DNA of 64,000 bases. Origin: Epiperipatus broadwayi (taxonomy: Eukaryota; Onychophora; Udeonychophora; Euonychophora; Peripatidae). Where the stretch lies: assembly GCA_028023455.1 (NCBI GenBank), contig JAQFVV010000042.1, positions 8,143,922 to 8,207,921 of the forward strand, read 5' to 3'. The position numbers and the translations under genes are program-made. Positions 25,606 through 37,448 of the stretch are shown in pieces (the stretch's first letter is position 1; each line of letters starts with the position of its first letter). Below the pieces are notes generated by a model. It worked only from the letters and a program-made list of their open reading frames with translations, did not search any database and was not told the DNA's origin.

Positions 25606-26020
25606 ATGGAAAAACACACACAATTACTTTTCTATAAAACTGCTTTAATATTTCAACCAACAGACTGTTTTTCATCAGAAATCATAGCAAAATAGCTATT
25701 TTCAGAATTTAAATACTAAAAAATTACCAACATTTACATATTAGATTAAAAAAAATTAATTCCTATAGACTAAAGTTCTTTATACAACAATTTTTATCAA
25801 TCAACCAACTAATAAATATCTTGTACTTTTTTAACACAAACACAAAAAACTTGTAATTGTTGTATAAAGAATGAATTTTGTTCTTTGATATGTAAATGTT
25901 TGTAATTTTTTAGTGTTAAATTCTTGAAGTAGATATTTTGCTGTGCTTTCTGGTGATAACCAATCTGTTGGTTGAAATATTAAATTAACTTTTATAGAGA
26001 AGTAATTGTGTGTTTTTTTA
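25603..26020. mobile_element. Foldback element, PLE-tail-like
   Basis: Inverted arms: the left starts with CACACACAATTACTTTTCTA (about 25615) and contains TTTACATAT near 25735; the right starts ATATGTAAATGTTTGTAAT near 25888 and ends AAGTAATTGTGTG near 26012. An inner pair TTCTTTATACAACAA / TTGTTGTATAAAGAA surrounds the centre. The left arm on - keeps CTGATGA (25678-25672) and GAAA (25654-25651); the right arm on + has AACCAA-TCTG-TTGGTT then GAAA, a decayed hammerhead layout. It abuts the tail of the RTE element. Confidence 0.6.
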
Positions 26021-28678
26021 TTGGTATTTTTATTTTTTCCTGAAATTAGTTCATATATTTATTATTTTCATATGTATATCAGTAAATATTTCATCTATAA
26101 GTTAAAATGTGTTGTTATTACATAATAATACATATACATTAAGAGTTCAATATAGTTTTTAAAATGTTATTAAATTAAAAGAAAAAAAAAATTAAATTAC
26201 TCTTTTGCAACCAGTATTTAAATCAAACGAAAATTCTACAGATAATCGTTAACTGCAAAACATGAAATTATTGAACTTTTTATCCATATCTATGAAACTA
26301 ATTAGCATATTGAAAAGATAAGTGTTTCAAATGGATTAACGTGTTATGACTTAGTTATATGTCAAATTTCATTCTAATTTGGAAAAGATCAAAAATTAAT
26401 AAACAAATAGACTTTCCAAAATTAATTAAAGCATTTAAAAATGTAATCATATATTTCAAAACTGAAATATAAATTTGCTTTAAAGTAAATATATATAATA
26501 ACACTAATGTTATTATGGTTTTAAACAGCATTAATTGATTTTTTTTTTTTCAAACATCGCTACTTGCAATATTGGAAAATTTTTATAGAATGTCTAAGTA
26601 AATAATGTTAGCATTATTATAAATTTAATTAATTAATTATATATACGTCTACCTGTTAAAAAAAAAAAAAACTAAACTAAAATCCAAAATATTTTGATTG
26701 TCAAACTAAACATAAAAAGAAAGAAGCCCTGAAGAGGATTGCTATACTATTAAAATGTGGAAGATGAATAATAAAACACTATTGATAAAAAGTATAAAAT
26801 TATTATGCACTGTATCTTAAAAGTCTTAGTCAAATCGTTCACTGCTAAATAAGGAAAAAAAATTTGATTAAACATTTGAAATCCCCCCCCCCCCCATTTT
26901 TTATTGTTCATTTATAAGGGCCTCATAACATCTTAATTAGCATATCTGCTTGCCTTGCCAATGACTAGGGGTTCAAATCTGAGGGAAAATTGGAAAGTTT
27001 TATGTAGTTGAGAATTTCCCAAACAAGCTTTGGATTTATTTTTTTAACTAACCTACCTATAACCATTCAGCTACGATTTTATAAATGAATATCTTGCTAT
27101 TATTATATAGAAGATATAACAAAAAAAACTGCTAAACTTTCACTATTCACAAGTTTGACTCACCAGATTAATTTTTCCATTATTTTCTGTGGAAGTATCT
27201 GGAGAAATTTTGTTATGCAGTGATATATGTATATTTGTTTCACTTTTTTTTATTATCTGTTTGGGATAGAGTGATGATTTGTTATTTCACTCAATAAATG
27301 AGTGCTGTAACTATTTAAATATATATTTTTAATGTTTTGCATTTTAGATATGACAGGAAATAGTTACATAAATTCAAATCTATGTGTCTGATTTACTTAA
27401 GAAGAGGACTATTTGTATAAATATTTGCAAATAAAAATAATACTCGTACAACATCAGTAATAAATCCCCCCCCCCCAAAAAAAAAGTACCTACTCAAAAT
27501 CATAGTAATAATTAAAAAAGTAAATAAATGAAAGAAAATTTTAAAAAAGTCTGTTACAAGTTCAAACTAATTATGTTTTTAGTTATATTTTTTTTTAACT
27601 ATTTATATTCCTAAGTGTAATTCTCAATTACCCCATAATCAGTGATAATAATCGTCTTATAATTGGATAAAGCATACATAATTTTTTTTAGCAATTTAAA
27701 TTAAAATAAAATTTTAATTGCAGATTATTAATCATTTTTAAATCTATTTCTATTTTTTTGTAATATTTTTTATTATGTTTTGTTTCAAAAAAATTTGAAC
27801 CATTATTACAATTTTACACAACTGGGGTCAACTGATTCTCCAAAAGTCCTAAAAAATCAAGAATCGTGTGTTTAAAAAAATAAATAGTTGTAATAATTTC
27901 CTATGGCAAGCAATTTAATTCATTACCGAAAAATTCAAAATATATAATAAAAGTTAAATATTTGATAATTTTTTAAAAAAAGCTTAAATTTGAAAAAAAT
28001 TATAATTAATGAATAAATATTTTAATATACTATGCATATTATTAATAAAATAAAACATTAACCTGTATGTAAATATAGAGTGTTATAAGCGTATTACAGC
28101 TGCTGTGATAATTTGTTTTAAACAGTTGTTTTAAATATTTTATGATCACCATTTTGAATCATAATTCACTAAATTAAAATAAAGCATGCACAAAGAAAAA
28201 AAAAGCTTAAGATAATGTAATGTACATTTTAAAATTTATTTTTGGTACCCTTTGTATTATATCAATGTTTTTATTTTTGTGTGTATAATTACCTAACAAA
28301 TAAAACTTTGAATTGTTTTTATTGCAACATCACACTTCAGATAACGTCTGTCTTTTTATTTTTATTTTTATAAACATCAATCTAATTAAAAACTAGCTTA
28401 ATAAATGCAATGCCCAATTCATTATTTGAAGTTTTAATAACATAAGTGACTAAATCTTTATAATTTTTTTTCCTGATATAATTTATATTAATGCATTTTC
28501 ATAAATCAATGAATCTATTATTTAAAAATGAGTTAACTCATATTTTAATTAATGTACACATTTTTGCAGTTTACTTTTAGTTCATTTTATTATTGTATGT
28601 GTTCAAAGTTTATTTTTAATTATATGGTGAATATTATTCCACCCCCCCCTCTCTTTTATCTGCCAATATTGTTTAACT
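26021..28678. other. AT-rich non-coding DNA with one SINE head
   Basis: No gene is visible. Poly-C runs occur at about 26883-26895 and 27466-27476, the second followed by poly-A. A tRNA-like SINE head lies at 26925-26995 and is listed separately. Confidence 0.5.
26925..27060 (+). mobile_element. tRNA-derived SINE fragment
   Basis: TTAGCATATCTGC resembles a box A region. GGGGTTCAAATC (26968-26979) fits the Pol III box B consensus GWTCRANNC. The spacing is right for a tRNA-like promoter. A related sequence, with the shared block CTGCTTGCC and a decayed box B, lies at 45875-45930. The right end is not defined. Confidence 0.5.
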
Positions 28679-29049
28679 CAGGGGTCCCAACCTTTTTACA
28701 CTTAAGAGCACATTTTATAATACCAGCCAGGTGGTGGGCACCATTTATTTTTTTAACCAGGTGGGGGGCACCATTTATTTTTTCAATAAAATTTATGGTT
28801 GGATATTGTTAATAATACACATAATGTACAAAAAAATATTTATTTCAAAAATAAAATTTTAACATATAATTAACATTCATATTTTTACACTGTAAAAGTA
28901 TAGTATGCCCTACAATTTGATTCCAATATAATACAATAATTTATAATAAATTTTAAAAATTAAATTTATTTGTATCAGATAAATAATTTTTTATCATGTT
29001 CGGATAGCAGCGGGCACATGTAAAATGGTCTGTGGGCTGGGGACCCCTG
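28679..29049. mobile_element. hAT-type MITE with 8-bp target site duplication
   Basis: The left end is CAGGGGTCCCAACC and the right end, as complement, is CAGGGGTCCCCAGCC. The ends are flanked by a perfect 8-base duplication GTTTAACT (28671-28678 and 29050-29057). The CAGGGG termini and 8-bp duplication are typical of hAT elements. The interior is AT-rich, without transposase, and has a short local duplication of GTGG.GGGCACCATTTATTTTTT (about 28730-28783). Confidence 0.9.
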
Positions 29050-29057
29050 GTTTAACT

Positions 29058-30858
29058 TATGATGTCAGACATTTGCAGAAATAAGAATTCTTATTGTTAT
29101 GAGAATGTAAAATTTTAGTTAAGTAAATTATATTTTAAATAATTCAGTTTATTTAGTATACATTATTTTTCTCTGTTGTGAAGATTTATATTTTACTGAC
29201 CTGCTGAATAAATGTTCTGCAGTGTTTTTGTTTAGATTATTTAAGCTTGCAATGAAAATCTTTGTCTTGGATGTCAGAATATCTAAATTGTATTACAAAA
29301 AGTATTGAATAAAAATGTACTTCATTACTTACTAAAATTTGTTTTTAATTACATAATGAATAATTACATAAATTAATCTAGTCATTTTATTTTAGGATGA
29401 TATTGCTTTTTTATAATATCAGTATTCTATGGCATCAGTGGTATAACAAAATAGCATTCTTTAAAAAAATATTGGATATTTTTTTTATTTAAGATTTTTT
29501 TTAATCACTGTGTTGAATATGTTCTTGTTTATTGAAATAGTGAGGATTAATGGTTGATGAATGTTATGAAGAATCATCATTATATTGTGTGCATTATATA
29601 TGGATTAAAATTTAAACTAAAAATCACTTTCAAAATTTTTGTTTTAATTGATCCAAACAACCTATACTACTTACATAAGATTATTCCAGGACATTTGCTT
29701 ATGTGAATAATGTTGAATTACCAAAAACAGTACATAGTAAAATCAGTCATGATGTGATAAAAACTTTTAATAATATCTCAAGGTATGTTAATATTGTTTT
29801 TTGTTTTGGCACCATAATTTTGCAACTGAGTTCTGGAAACTAAATTAGCCAAACAAGTATTTGGTTTGCTTATAGACATAGTTGAAAGATATTAAAAGTT
29901 CATTTCTAGATACAGAAACGTCTTAAACAATACATCATAATGTGTTTCAGTGGTGATTGGCTAGCTCATCTTTTACAAGTGTTAATTTGATAAACGAACA
30001 ATATGCTGATCACTTTTTGTGAAAGATGTTAACTGGTGTTAAATCAAACTCACAACTCATTCAAATGATGCCTTGTGCTTAATAGAAGTCCTTATAAAAG
30101 CATCTGTAATATCAGATTTGCTTTTGATAATCTTTGATGCACCATTTAACGTATAATAAGAATGCCCATTTGTAATTATTTTTTCCTATCAAATACTCTC
30201 TTTATTAGTTTGTGGCTTTGCTTTGTTAATAAATACACTGATCAGACATTTGTCTAACTGTACTGCTTTTTACAATAACTGATGGTGACTTCTTGAAATT
30301 GCTGTAGTCAAAGACATCCAACTGATCTCACAATTTGATGTGTGTGACTAAAAATGCAGTACATGAAAGAAGAAAGAAGGAATCTGTAAATCATATTCGA
30401 TCTTACTTCAGAATTATTCTAACTTAAGTCGTCGTCTGTCCCCCCACATTGCAAAACTAATATTCATAATAATTCATAGCTTAAAATATAATTGTTTTTT
30501 TTCTCTCTCTTTCATTGTAAATGTCATAAATAATACCATGTATCAACTAAGAAAATGATTTGAATAGATTGGCAGGAAAATATTCCAGTTTCTGCTTATT
30601 AAGTGGATTTTTTTTTTTTTTTTATGTAAAACGTATTAAACAAGAAAAGAAAGAAAATATCGTGATAATATTGTCTGTATTGCAAGAATATACAAACTGA
30701 ACATTTGATTTTTTATTTATTTCTATAACAAAATTTATATATTTAACTGTGATAGCTATGTTCTTTAAAAAGTTATAATAAATATTTTATAATCTTGTAG
30801 TCTTAAACTATATGAAAGTGACTTGGAATTATATATGTATATATATATATATTTTTAG
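29058..30858. other. AT-rich non-coding DNA, presumed intron
   Basis: No coding sequence is visible. It precedes the exon at 30859 and would be intronic if that exon is not the first. A TA run sits at the exon border (about 30830-30851). Confidence 0.45.
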
Positions 30859-30960
30859 GCAAACGGAAAGGAAGTTTAGATCTATTGGAAAGTAATTTAT
30901 TATCCAAAGCAGAAAGAAAAAAACTTGAAAAATTCAGTCGGAATATTACTGATTTACAAG
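30859..30960 (+). CDS. Host gene exon, probably ANKFN1/wide awake-like (partial)
   Basis: Preceded by a pyrimidine-rich TTTTTAG acceptor and followed by GTATTT. The 102-base exon begins with two bases of a split codon, then 33 codons starting KRKGSLDLLES and ending KKLEKFSRNITDLQ, then one base of the next codon. It is hydrophilic, helix-prone and free of stops, unlike surrounding intron-like DNA. Its phase fits the exon at 51912: the joined codon is GCT and the product reads DLQ-A-LFAAVEH. The segment just before an ankyrin repeat resembles the ANKFN1 / wide awake family as I remember it, a cytosolic ankyrin plus fibronectin III protein that in flies affects clock-controlled sleep. That identity is inference; that this is a real exon is better supported. 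Confidence 0.6.
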
Positions 30961-32924
30961 GTATTTGAAATAATAATTTTACTATTGCATTTGTTTCTCC
31001 TTTTTAAAAAAAGTAATATTTAATTATAAACAGTTCTAGATATACAGGTATTTATATATAGATACTTTATATGACATATATAAATATGTATACAATTATA
31101 TGTTTAGTTGCTTATGAGATTATGTGATATGTAAGTAATCAGTTGAACACAACAATTGATGTTAAATTGAAAATTTTTTCTCAAATGAAAATCAATCCAA
31201 AAACCTTCAGCTCTTGAAATCAACACTTTTATTACAAATAGCATATATATATATATATTAAAAATTCAGAATATGCATAATGCTATATTGAAATTAAATG
31301 TGACAGTTATCGCAACAATCTAAAATTTAAATTTTTTAATAGTATTATCTGGATTACAAAGTTCCAAATTAAACAGGAAAAAAATAGAAAATTTTTATCT
31401 GCTTATAACATTTTATATAAATAAAATCAAAGCAATGCAAAACAAAGAAGTGAAACTAAATAACAATATTACAATGTGTTTTAGAGTATTCAGTAGTGCT
31501 TTATGTACTGGGTTGACCATAATTGACGGTATTGTTCTGAATTCAATTATAACAACATATATATATATATATATAAATTTGTTATGCTAACTATACAATA
31601 TAATCATGAAATGAAGTCATTTAATTATATTAGCATTTTTTAAAGCTTTTTGAAATTTTAATAAAATAATACTATTATTAAAATATGTTAGAAAATGGTT
31701 AATCATTAATCTAGCTTACCATAATTTGGAAATTTCTATTATCAGAACAAAAAATTTTAAGATGACCTTTAACCTTTCATGATTGTCAGATTTTATTATC
31801 TTATATCTTAGTTCAAATTCGATTTATTTGGATAACATTTATTTTATTTAATCTTGAATATATACAATTCAATTTATGACTATTAAATATTTTTACCTAG
31901 AAAATATTACTTATTATGATTGATCTTCAATTAAAAAAGTTAGATCTAATTCTTATTTGGGGGGAGGGGGTACTAAATATTTTGGTTTTCATTTTTTAAG
32001 CAAGAAAAAGGTCAATCAGTAAATGTTTATTGTTTTGATTACTTCCAACATATATTTTAAACAGTTTTATAATTATTAAAAATGAATATAATAGTTGAAA
32101 AGTATTTATAAATATAACTATACCCTTCCTTAACATTGGACCTTTTTATGAACTTACATCATAGTCATCATCCTCTATTTTGATGTACAATAACAATTAT
32201 ACAAAAGAAAAAAATTTTTTTTAAATGCCATTTCAAAAATGGAAGTCATTTTGTAAGATTGATAAAGTCATAGAATAATGACTTTATGTGATGTGAAAGA
32301 AAAATGGCAACCTTCTTAGTAAAAATGTATAATCCAGGGTTTATTCATTATATAAAGTACAGTATACAATATTACAGTCAACAGTATTTAAATTATAAAC
32401 TTAAAATACGATTAATATACAATACTGTATTTAATTTTCATCCAGTATGCTTGCAAGACATTCATTAATGATGGATCCAAAAGAAGGCTAATGTCTATAA
32501 AAATAAAATAAAAAAGCTTAATTTAGTACAATAAGTAATCAAAAGCCTATTTTGATGATGCAAAACAATGGAAATGTATTAATATATTATTTTTAAATGT
32601 GTACATTAACTTAAACTCAATATAATCACTCACTTTTATGGATTAAAATTTTTATTAATGTTATTTTTCTTGCAGCAAAAATTACAATCTTCATAATTAT
32701 CCAATTTAGTTATCATAATTGCAAGATATTTTGAGAGAGAGAAAAAAATGTATGCATTGTGCAATGTGATCAAAGTTACTAAATATAAGTGTAAAATATC
32801 ATTTATTTTTATAATATTTGTTCAATTTTAAATCATCGCAAACATAAAAAGATACAATGCTGAAAAAAGAAATATTAATTTTATTCATCATAAGACTAAA
32901 AATAAATTTGGTCATATTCTATAC
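30961..32924. other. Intron sequence, AT-rich
   Basis: Start of the inferred 21-kb intron. Short TA runs occur at about 31242-31258 and 31556-31575, and a G-run (GGGGGGAGGGGG) at about 31960. Nothing codable is visible. Confidence 0.5.
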
Positions 32925-35623
32925 CAGGGTGGGCAGACATGAAATCAATGAGGGTCGCATGCTGGTTTTTCATATATATTGTAAAGAGCCACACCAGAGT
33001 CAAATTTTATTTAACTTAATTAATATGATGACATGTTCTACACAAGTTGTAAGTGCTGTAAAAAGTATATAAGAAAATACAATTAAGAGAAAGAAATAAA
33101 ATACAAAATAATTATTTCAAAATTTTAATAATAAAAATAAAATATAATAATAAAAATTCATTGCTAAAAATATAACATTTAATGAAGATCTTTGGACAAA
33201 TCTTTGAAATTTGGTGTATAATTTGTTAAAGCTGTGTACAACAATTCTGTGAGATGCTGATTGCTCAACTGTGGATGATATTTCAACTTCGTGAACTTCA
33301 TTGTGAAATACAACAACTCACAGTAATATATTGTAATAAAATTGAAATTAGACAGCAAGCAGCTTTCTTTAAGTGTAGATATTTTGATTCTGACAGAAGT
33401 TTCCAAAATTCAATTAGAGAACTAGATTTGTGATGTATTTTCAATGCCTGATATTCTTTCATCTTTAATAATTCCAATTCCCAACTGCTTTTTCGACAAG
33501 TATTATTTCAGAAATTGGAAATCCATCTTCAATAATATCACAAATAAAATTAAATGTAAATTTAAAACTTTTCAAATCTATATTTGAAATCCATTTATTT
33601 TCTTCTTTGATATTAATTATATTTGCTTTTACTCATGGAAAATAATGAAATATTTTGGACTTAAGATTGTGCATGAAAAGCCAGAGTTTAAATTCAAAAC
33701 TAAATACTGTGACAAATCACTAATCATTTTTCCCTTTCCTTGTAAAGCCAAATTAAGTGTTTGCAAATGTTCCATAATGTCTGTAAGAAACCTTAAATTA
33801 GAAAGCCAAGTTTCATTTTCTAATTCTGGATATTTTTTTCTTTTTAAATGTTATGAGAAGGTTTAGGAATTCCACAAAAACAACTTAAAACAGCCATCTT
33901 ATAACAGACCATAGGGAAAGATCATTGGGCAATTCATCTGTTTCATCATTTAACTTTTCTCAAAAGTTCTTAAATTGATGGAGTGTTTTGGCATTTATTC
34001 TAATTAAATTCACAATCTACAAAACAATCTTATACACATTTTTGTATTTTTAGGTGTTCATGGTAGAGTGGAAGAGGTACAAAATGTGGAATTTTAGGAT
34101 TGTTGTTTAAAAGACCAATAAGATTCAGGTTTTCCCCTGTCATTGCAGGGACTCCTTCACTCACTACACTTACAAGTTTATCACATGGTATTTCAAACCT
34201 ATTCATGTCCTCATCAAGCACATTTTCAATATCAATACTGCGAGTTGTTTCAGTAAGAGCTAGTAAGTCTAATATTTCTTCCTTCACATTTGTATCTGCA
34301 ATTATGTAGTGGATAAAAACAGCCAATTGTGGAATATCCTGAATGTCTGCAGATTTGTTGAGAATTTTTCAAATTGCACATCAAGCTATTTTTACTTATT
34401 TCATTAATACAATGCTCAATTGTATAGCATAAGGTAGGATCTTGTGCAATCAATTTATGCAGCTTTGTATTATCAGAATCCAAAACTTTAACAAGTTTTT
34501 CAAAGTTTCTTTTAATAAATTCTTCTTCTTCATATTCCAAAGTACCAAAAAACTAGCTTGATTAGCTCTGTCATATTCATGACTAAAAGAAGATGAGTCC
34601 TTGTGGCTTATAAAGAATTGATTGCAATGACGTAAGTTTCTCTATTCACAAATTTGAATTGTGTGGATATTGAATTGAAAAGTGGGGATAACTTACTTTA
34701 TAATGTCAACACAAATTGCTTACTTTGTAGTTTGCAATTGTAAGTTTACAAATAAGGCACAATGACTTTCCATTATTATCAATAAAAGCAAATTTTTCTA
34801 TCCATTCTTTTTTAAAGCTTCTATTTTCTTATTTGTATTTTCATTTTTTGATATTTTCTGAGATTATGTTAACAAAAAATTTAGTAAATTTATTTCCAAA
34901 GTCTGAAATTCAAACAAAATACATAAATAAATAATTAATTAAAATAAATATTCATTTTTGTTTTAAAATTATTATAAATGGTGCAACAAATTACAAAGAA
35001 ACAGGGCTTCTTCAAATAAATGAAAATAAAAACAATTTAGAATAATTGGACTATATTTATTTTAGGCTGATATTTTCAAGAGTGTTTTATATAATTGTTT
35101 AAAAAGAAATATGATACTATAAGTGCACTAATTATAAATTATAAACAATGAAAATAGTTTTCTTAACCTATACACATGTCTTTAGAAAGTTTGCACTGTG
35201 GAAAAATTGCACATCATAAATAAGTTTAAATTGCATAATAAAACAATCTATTTACCAGATTTTTTGAAAAAAATATGAAATAGGACATGTAGCTGATAGG
35301 AAAACTATCACTGAAATATACAACCACAAAATTACACAAATTTTAAATAGACACATGATCACTCCATATGCACCTTTAATAACCTTTGTAAGATTCAGAA
35401 GATATCAATAACATACAGTTTGACAATATATTTGAAAGTACATGCTAAGTGATAATAAAATAAGTAATAAAAATGTTTGATAAAAATTTCTATCATATTA
35501 CAAATGTTTATGCAATTAAAAAAAAAAAGAAATAATAAAAATAAAATTGGATTTCAATGAGAAATGCACTTAATTCAACTAAGAGCCACATGCAGTTCTG
35601 AGAGCCACATTTGCCCATCATTG
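32925..35623 (-). mobile_element. hAT DNA transposon, decayed
   Basis: The left end CAGGGTGGGCAGAC and the right end, read as complement, CAATGATGGGCAAAT are imperfect terminal inverted repeats of hAT type. GAGCCACA-like motifs lie near both ends (about 32987 and 35583-35609). I do not see a convincing 8-bp target duplication, so the ends have decayed or are misplaced by a few bases. It carries a transposase relic on the minus strand. Confidence 0.7.
33180..34830 (-). pseudogene. hAT transposase, BED zinc finger type (pseudogene)
   Basis: Read on -, fragments follow the order of a hAT transposase of the kind also found in ZBED / GTF2IRD2-like proteins. The BED finger region (about 34810-34690) has KFAFIDNNGKSLCLICKLTI. 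A segment at 34540-34400 has EEEFIKRNFEKLVKVLD. The RNase H-like core region (34326-34030) has FIHYIIADTNVKEEILDLL and FEIPCDKLVSVVSEGVPAM. The C-terminal dimerisation region (33320-33180) has YYCELLYFTMKFTKLKYH and LSNQHLTELLYTALTNYTP. Frameshifts and stops separate these pieces and the middle is poorly preserved. It is not expected to be active. Confidence 0.8.
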
Positions 35624-35928
35624 TACCATTTGCTTTACACTGAGTGATACTTGTATACACGAATAAGACAAAAAGCTAAGTAAAAAATTTTTTAAATTTT
35701 TTATTTGGTTTTAATGTTGTTTATGTGTACATTGATCTTTTGAGAGCAACAATTTAAGACTATTGATTGTGGATGAAAGTATAAATTGTGATTGAGAGAG
35801 TGAGTTATTTGAAAGATTGAAAATTTTTTGTGTTTAACTGTTTGAAAGATGTTTGTTTGCCATTTTAGGTATAGTAGTTTTTTTTTAAAAAAAAGTTGTT
35901 CTTGATGAATGTGTGTTAGTGTAAGGAT

Positions 35929-36380
35929 AATTATAAAAAAGTTGTATGTAAATTTAATTCGTTTTAGTTAAGTTTATTACTGAAAGTTTTTTAAATTTCA
36001 AAATAGACATTTATTTTGAGAAATAAGGCAATGTTTGGGAGCCTAACATTAGGAAACACGTGGTTGTGGTTATAGTTTGATCACGTTTGGGAAAAAGTTT
36101 TTATTTTTTCTGTATAAGGGGGTGTGAAGAATAGGAGAGGTATTATAAAGAGGTACTTATAAAAAAGTTGTATGTAAGTTTAATTTGTTTTAGTTAAGTT
36201 TGTTATTGAAGGTTTTTTTAAATTTTAAAAGAGACATTTATTTTGATAAAAAAGTTAATGTTTGGGAAGCCTAACATTAGAAAATAAGTGGTTATAGTTT
36301 GATAAAGTTTGGGAAAAAGTTAAAAAGTTTTTATTTTTCCGTATAAGGGTGTTTGAAGAATAGGAGAGGCATTATAAAGT
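35929..36380 (+). repeat. Two ~226-bp tandem units in the LINE A 5' UTR
   Basis: Unit 1 (about 35929-36150) and unit 2 (about 36155-36380) share, in order, TTATAAAAAAGTTGTATGTA, TTTTAGTTAAGTTT, AATGTTTGGGA.GCCTAACATTAG, GTTTGGGAAAAAGTT and GAAGAATAGGAGAGG. This resembles promoter monomers of some LINEs. Confidence 0.85.
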
Positions 36381-36414
36381 CAAATATACAATAGGTGAAT
36401 TGAAAAATAAGAAT

Positions 36415-37407
36415 ATGGATTGCATTTGTTTGGCACAGTGTATATACGATCGGCAGAAAGGAATTAGAAGAGCATTAGTAGAATGTACAGTGTGTGCTGA
36501 GGTCTATCATTTGAAATGTTTGAATAAGAATAGGAAGGATGTGACAGGTTGCTGGTTATGTAGTCAGTGTGTAAATGTGATTAAAGAGGTAAGAAAGTGG
36601 TTTTTAAGTGTAGGTAGTCTAGAGAGAAAGTCAGAGGAGAGGGAGCAAAATGTAGTTAAGGAAGATAGGACAGAGTATGGTTTTAGTGGAGTGACAGGAA
36701 ATATGGGTGGAGAAAGTAGTAATGCAATGGAGATGGTTAGACAGAGAATAAGTAAGATAGAGGAAGAAGTGAAGGATGTAGAAGTAAAATTAAAATTGTT
36801 AGAGACAAAGTGTGAGGAGATAAAGGAATTATTGAGTAGAAATGATAAGGAAGAAATGGATAAGGAGGTCCAGAAGATGGTAGACAAGGTTACAGATGGA
36901 GTAGAGAAAGTAGATTATGAGACAGTGTTGATAGGAGATTCACTAATAAGAGAATGTGGGGATATAATTGCAAGGGAAAATAGAAACAGGTATGTTAGAG
37001 TATGTATGCCTGGAGCAAAAATTAGGGATGTGACAGATAAAGTAAAAAAGCTAGGTAGTAGAGATGTATATGTTATGGTAGGGACTAATAATTTGTTAGA
37101 GCCATCAGAGAGAGTAATGGATGAGTATGTAGAATTGATTAGAAATTTGAGGGAGATTAAAGGAAGAGTAGGGGTAGTTGGAGTATTACCAAGATTTGAT
37201 AAGAGGTATTTGTTAGATAGAGCATGTTCTATAAATGAGAGAGTGAAAAAATTGTGTGAGAGAAATAATGTTGTGTTTGTGGATGTATGGGATTGGTTTA
37301 TTGGAAAGAGGGAGTTGTATAGTAGAGATGGATTGCACTTAGGAAAACAAGGAAGTGAAGTTTTGAGGAGTTTGATATTTAAAGAATATAATTCGGGAAA
37401 CTTTTAA
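36415..37407 (+). CDS. LINE A ORF1: PHD finger + coiled coil + SGNH esterase
   Basis: An intact 330-codon frame starting at the ATG of MDCICLAQC; five non-ATG codons upstream are also open. Residues 3-52 form a PHD-type zinc finger: C3, C5, C24, C27, H32, C35, C49 and C52, with the usual Trp two residues before the last pair. Residues about 90-165 are Glu/Lys-rich and likely coiled coil. From about 168 on there is an SGNH (GDSL) hydrolase fold: GDS at 174-176 with the nucleophile Ser, GTNN at 223-226 and DGLH at 305-308 with catalytic Asp and His. Esterase ORF1s, some with PHD fingers, are known in CR1-like LINEs; their role is thought to be in membrane or chromatin association. All catalytic residues are kept, which is notable next to the broken ORF2. 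A decayed relative lies at 59270-59640. Confidence 0.88.
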   Translation: MDCICLAQCIYDRQKGIRRALVECTVCAEVYHLKCLNKNRKDVTGCWLCSQCVNVIKEVRKWFLSVGSLERKSEEREQNVVKEDRTEYGFSGVTGNMGGESSNAMEMVRQRISKIEEEVKDVEVKLKLLETKCEEIKELLSRNDKEEMDKEVQKMVDKVTDGVEKVDYETVLIGDSLIRECGDIIARENRNRYVRVCMPGAKIRDVTDKVKKLGSRDVYVMVGTNNLLEPSERVMDEYVELIRNLREIKGRVGVVGVLPRFDKRYLLDRACSINERVKKLCERNNVVFVDVWDWFIGKRELYSRDGLHLGKQGSEVLRSLIFKEYNSGNF

Positions 37408-37448
37408 AGGGGGGTGGGCTTTTAAATTGTAATATTATCAAAAACAAG

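Noticed and set aside
26925-26995. Functional tRNA gene
   Set aside because: It has only Pol III box-like sequences; no cloverleaf with paired acceptor arms could be drawn.
28552-28812. 86-codon frame with proline run and GAPFIF repeat
   Set aside because: It crosses the border of the hAT MITE, and the repeated peptide is the local duplication inside the MITE.
34100-34309. 69-codon + frame over the hAT transposase
   Set aside because: It is the antisense shadow of the conserved minus-strand transposase core.
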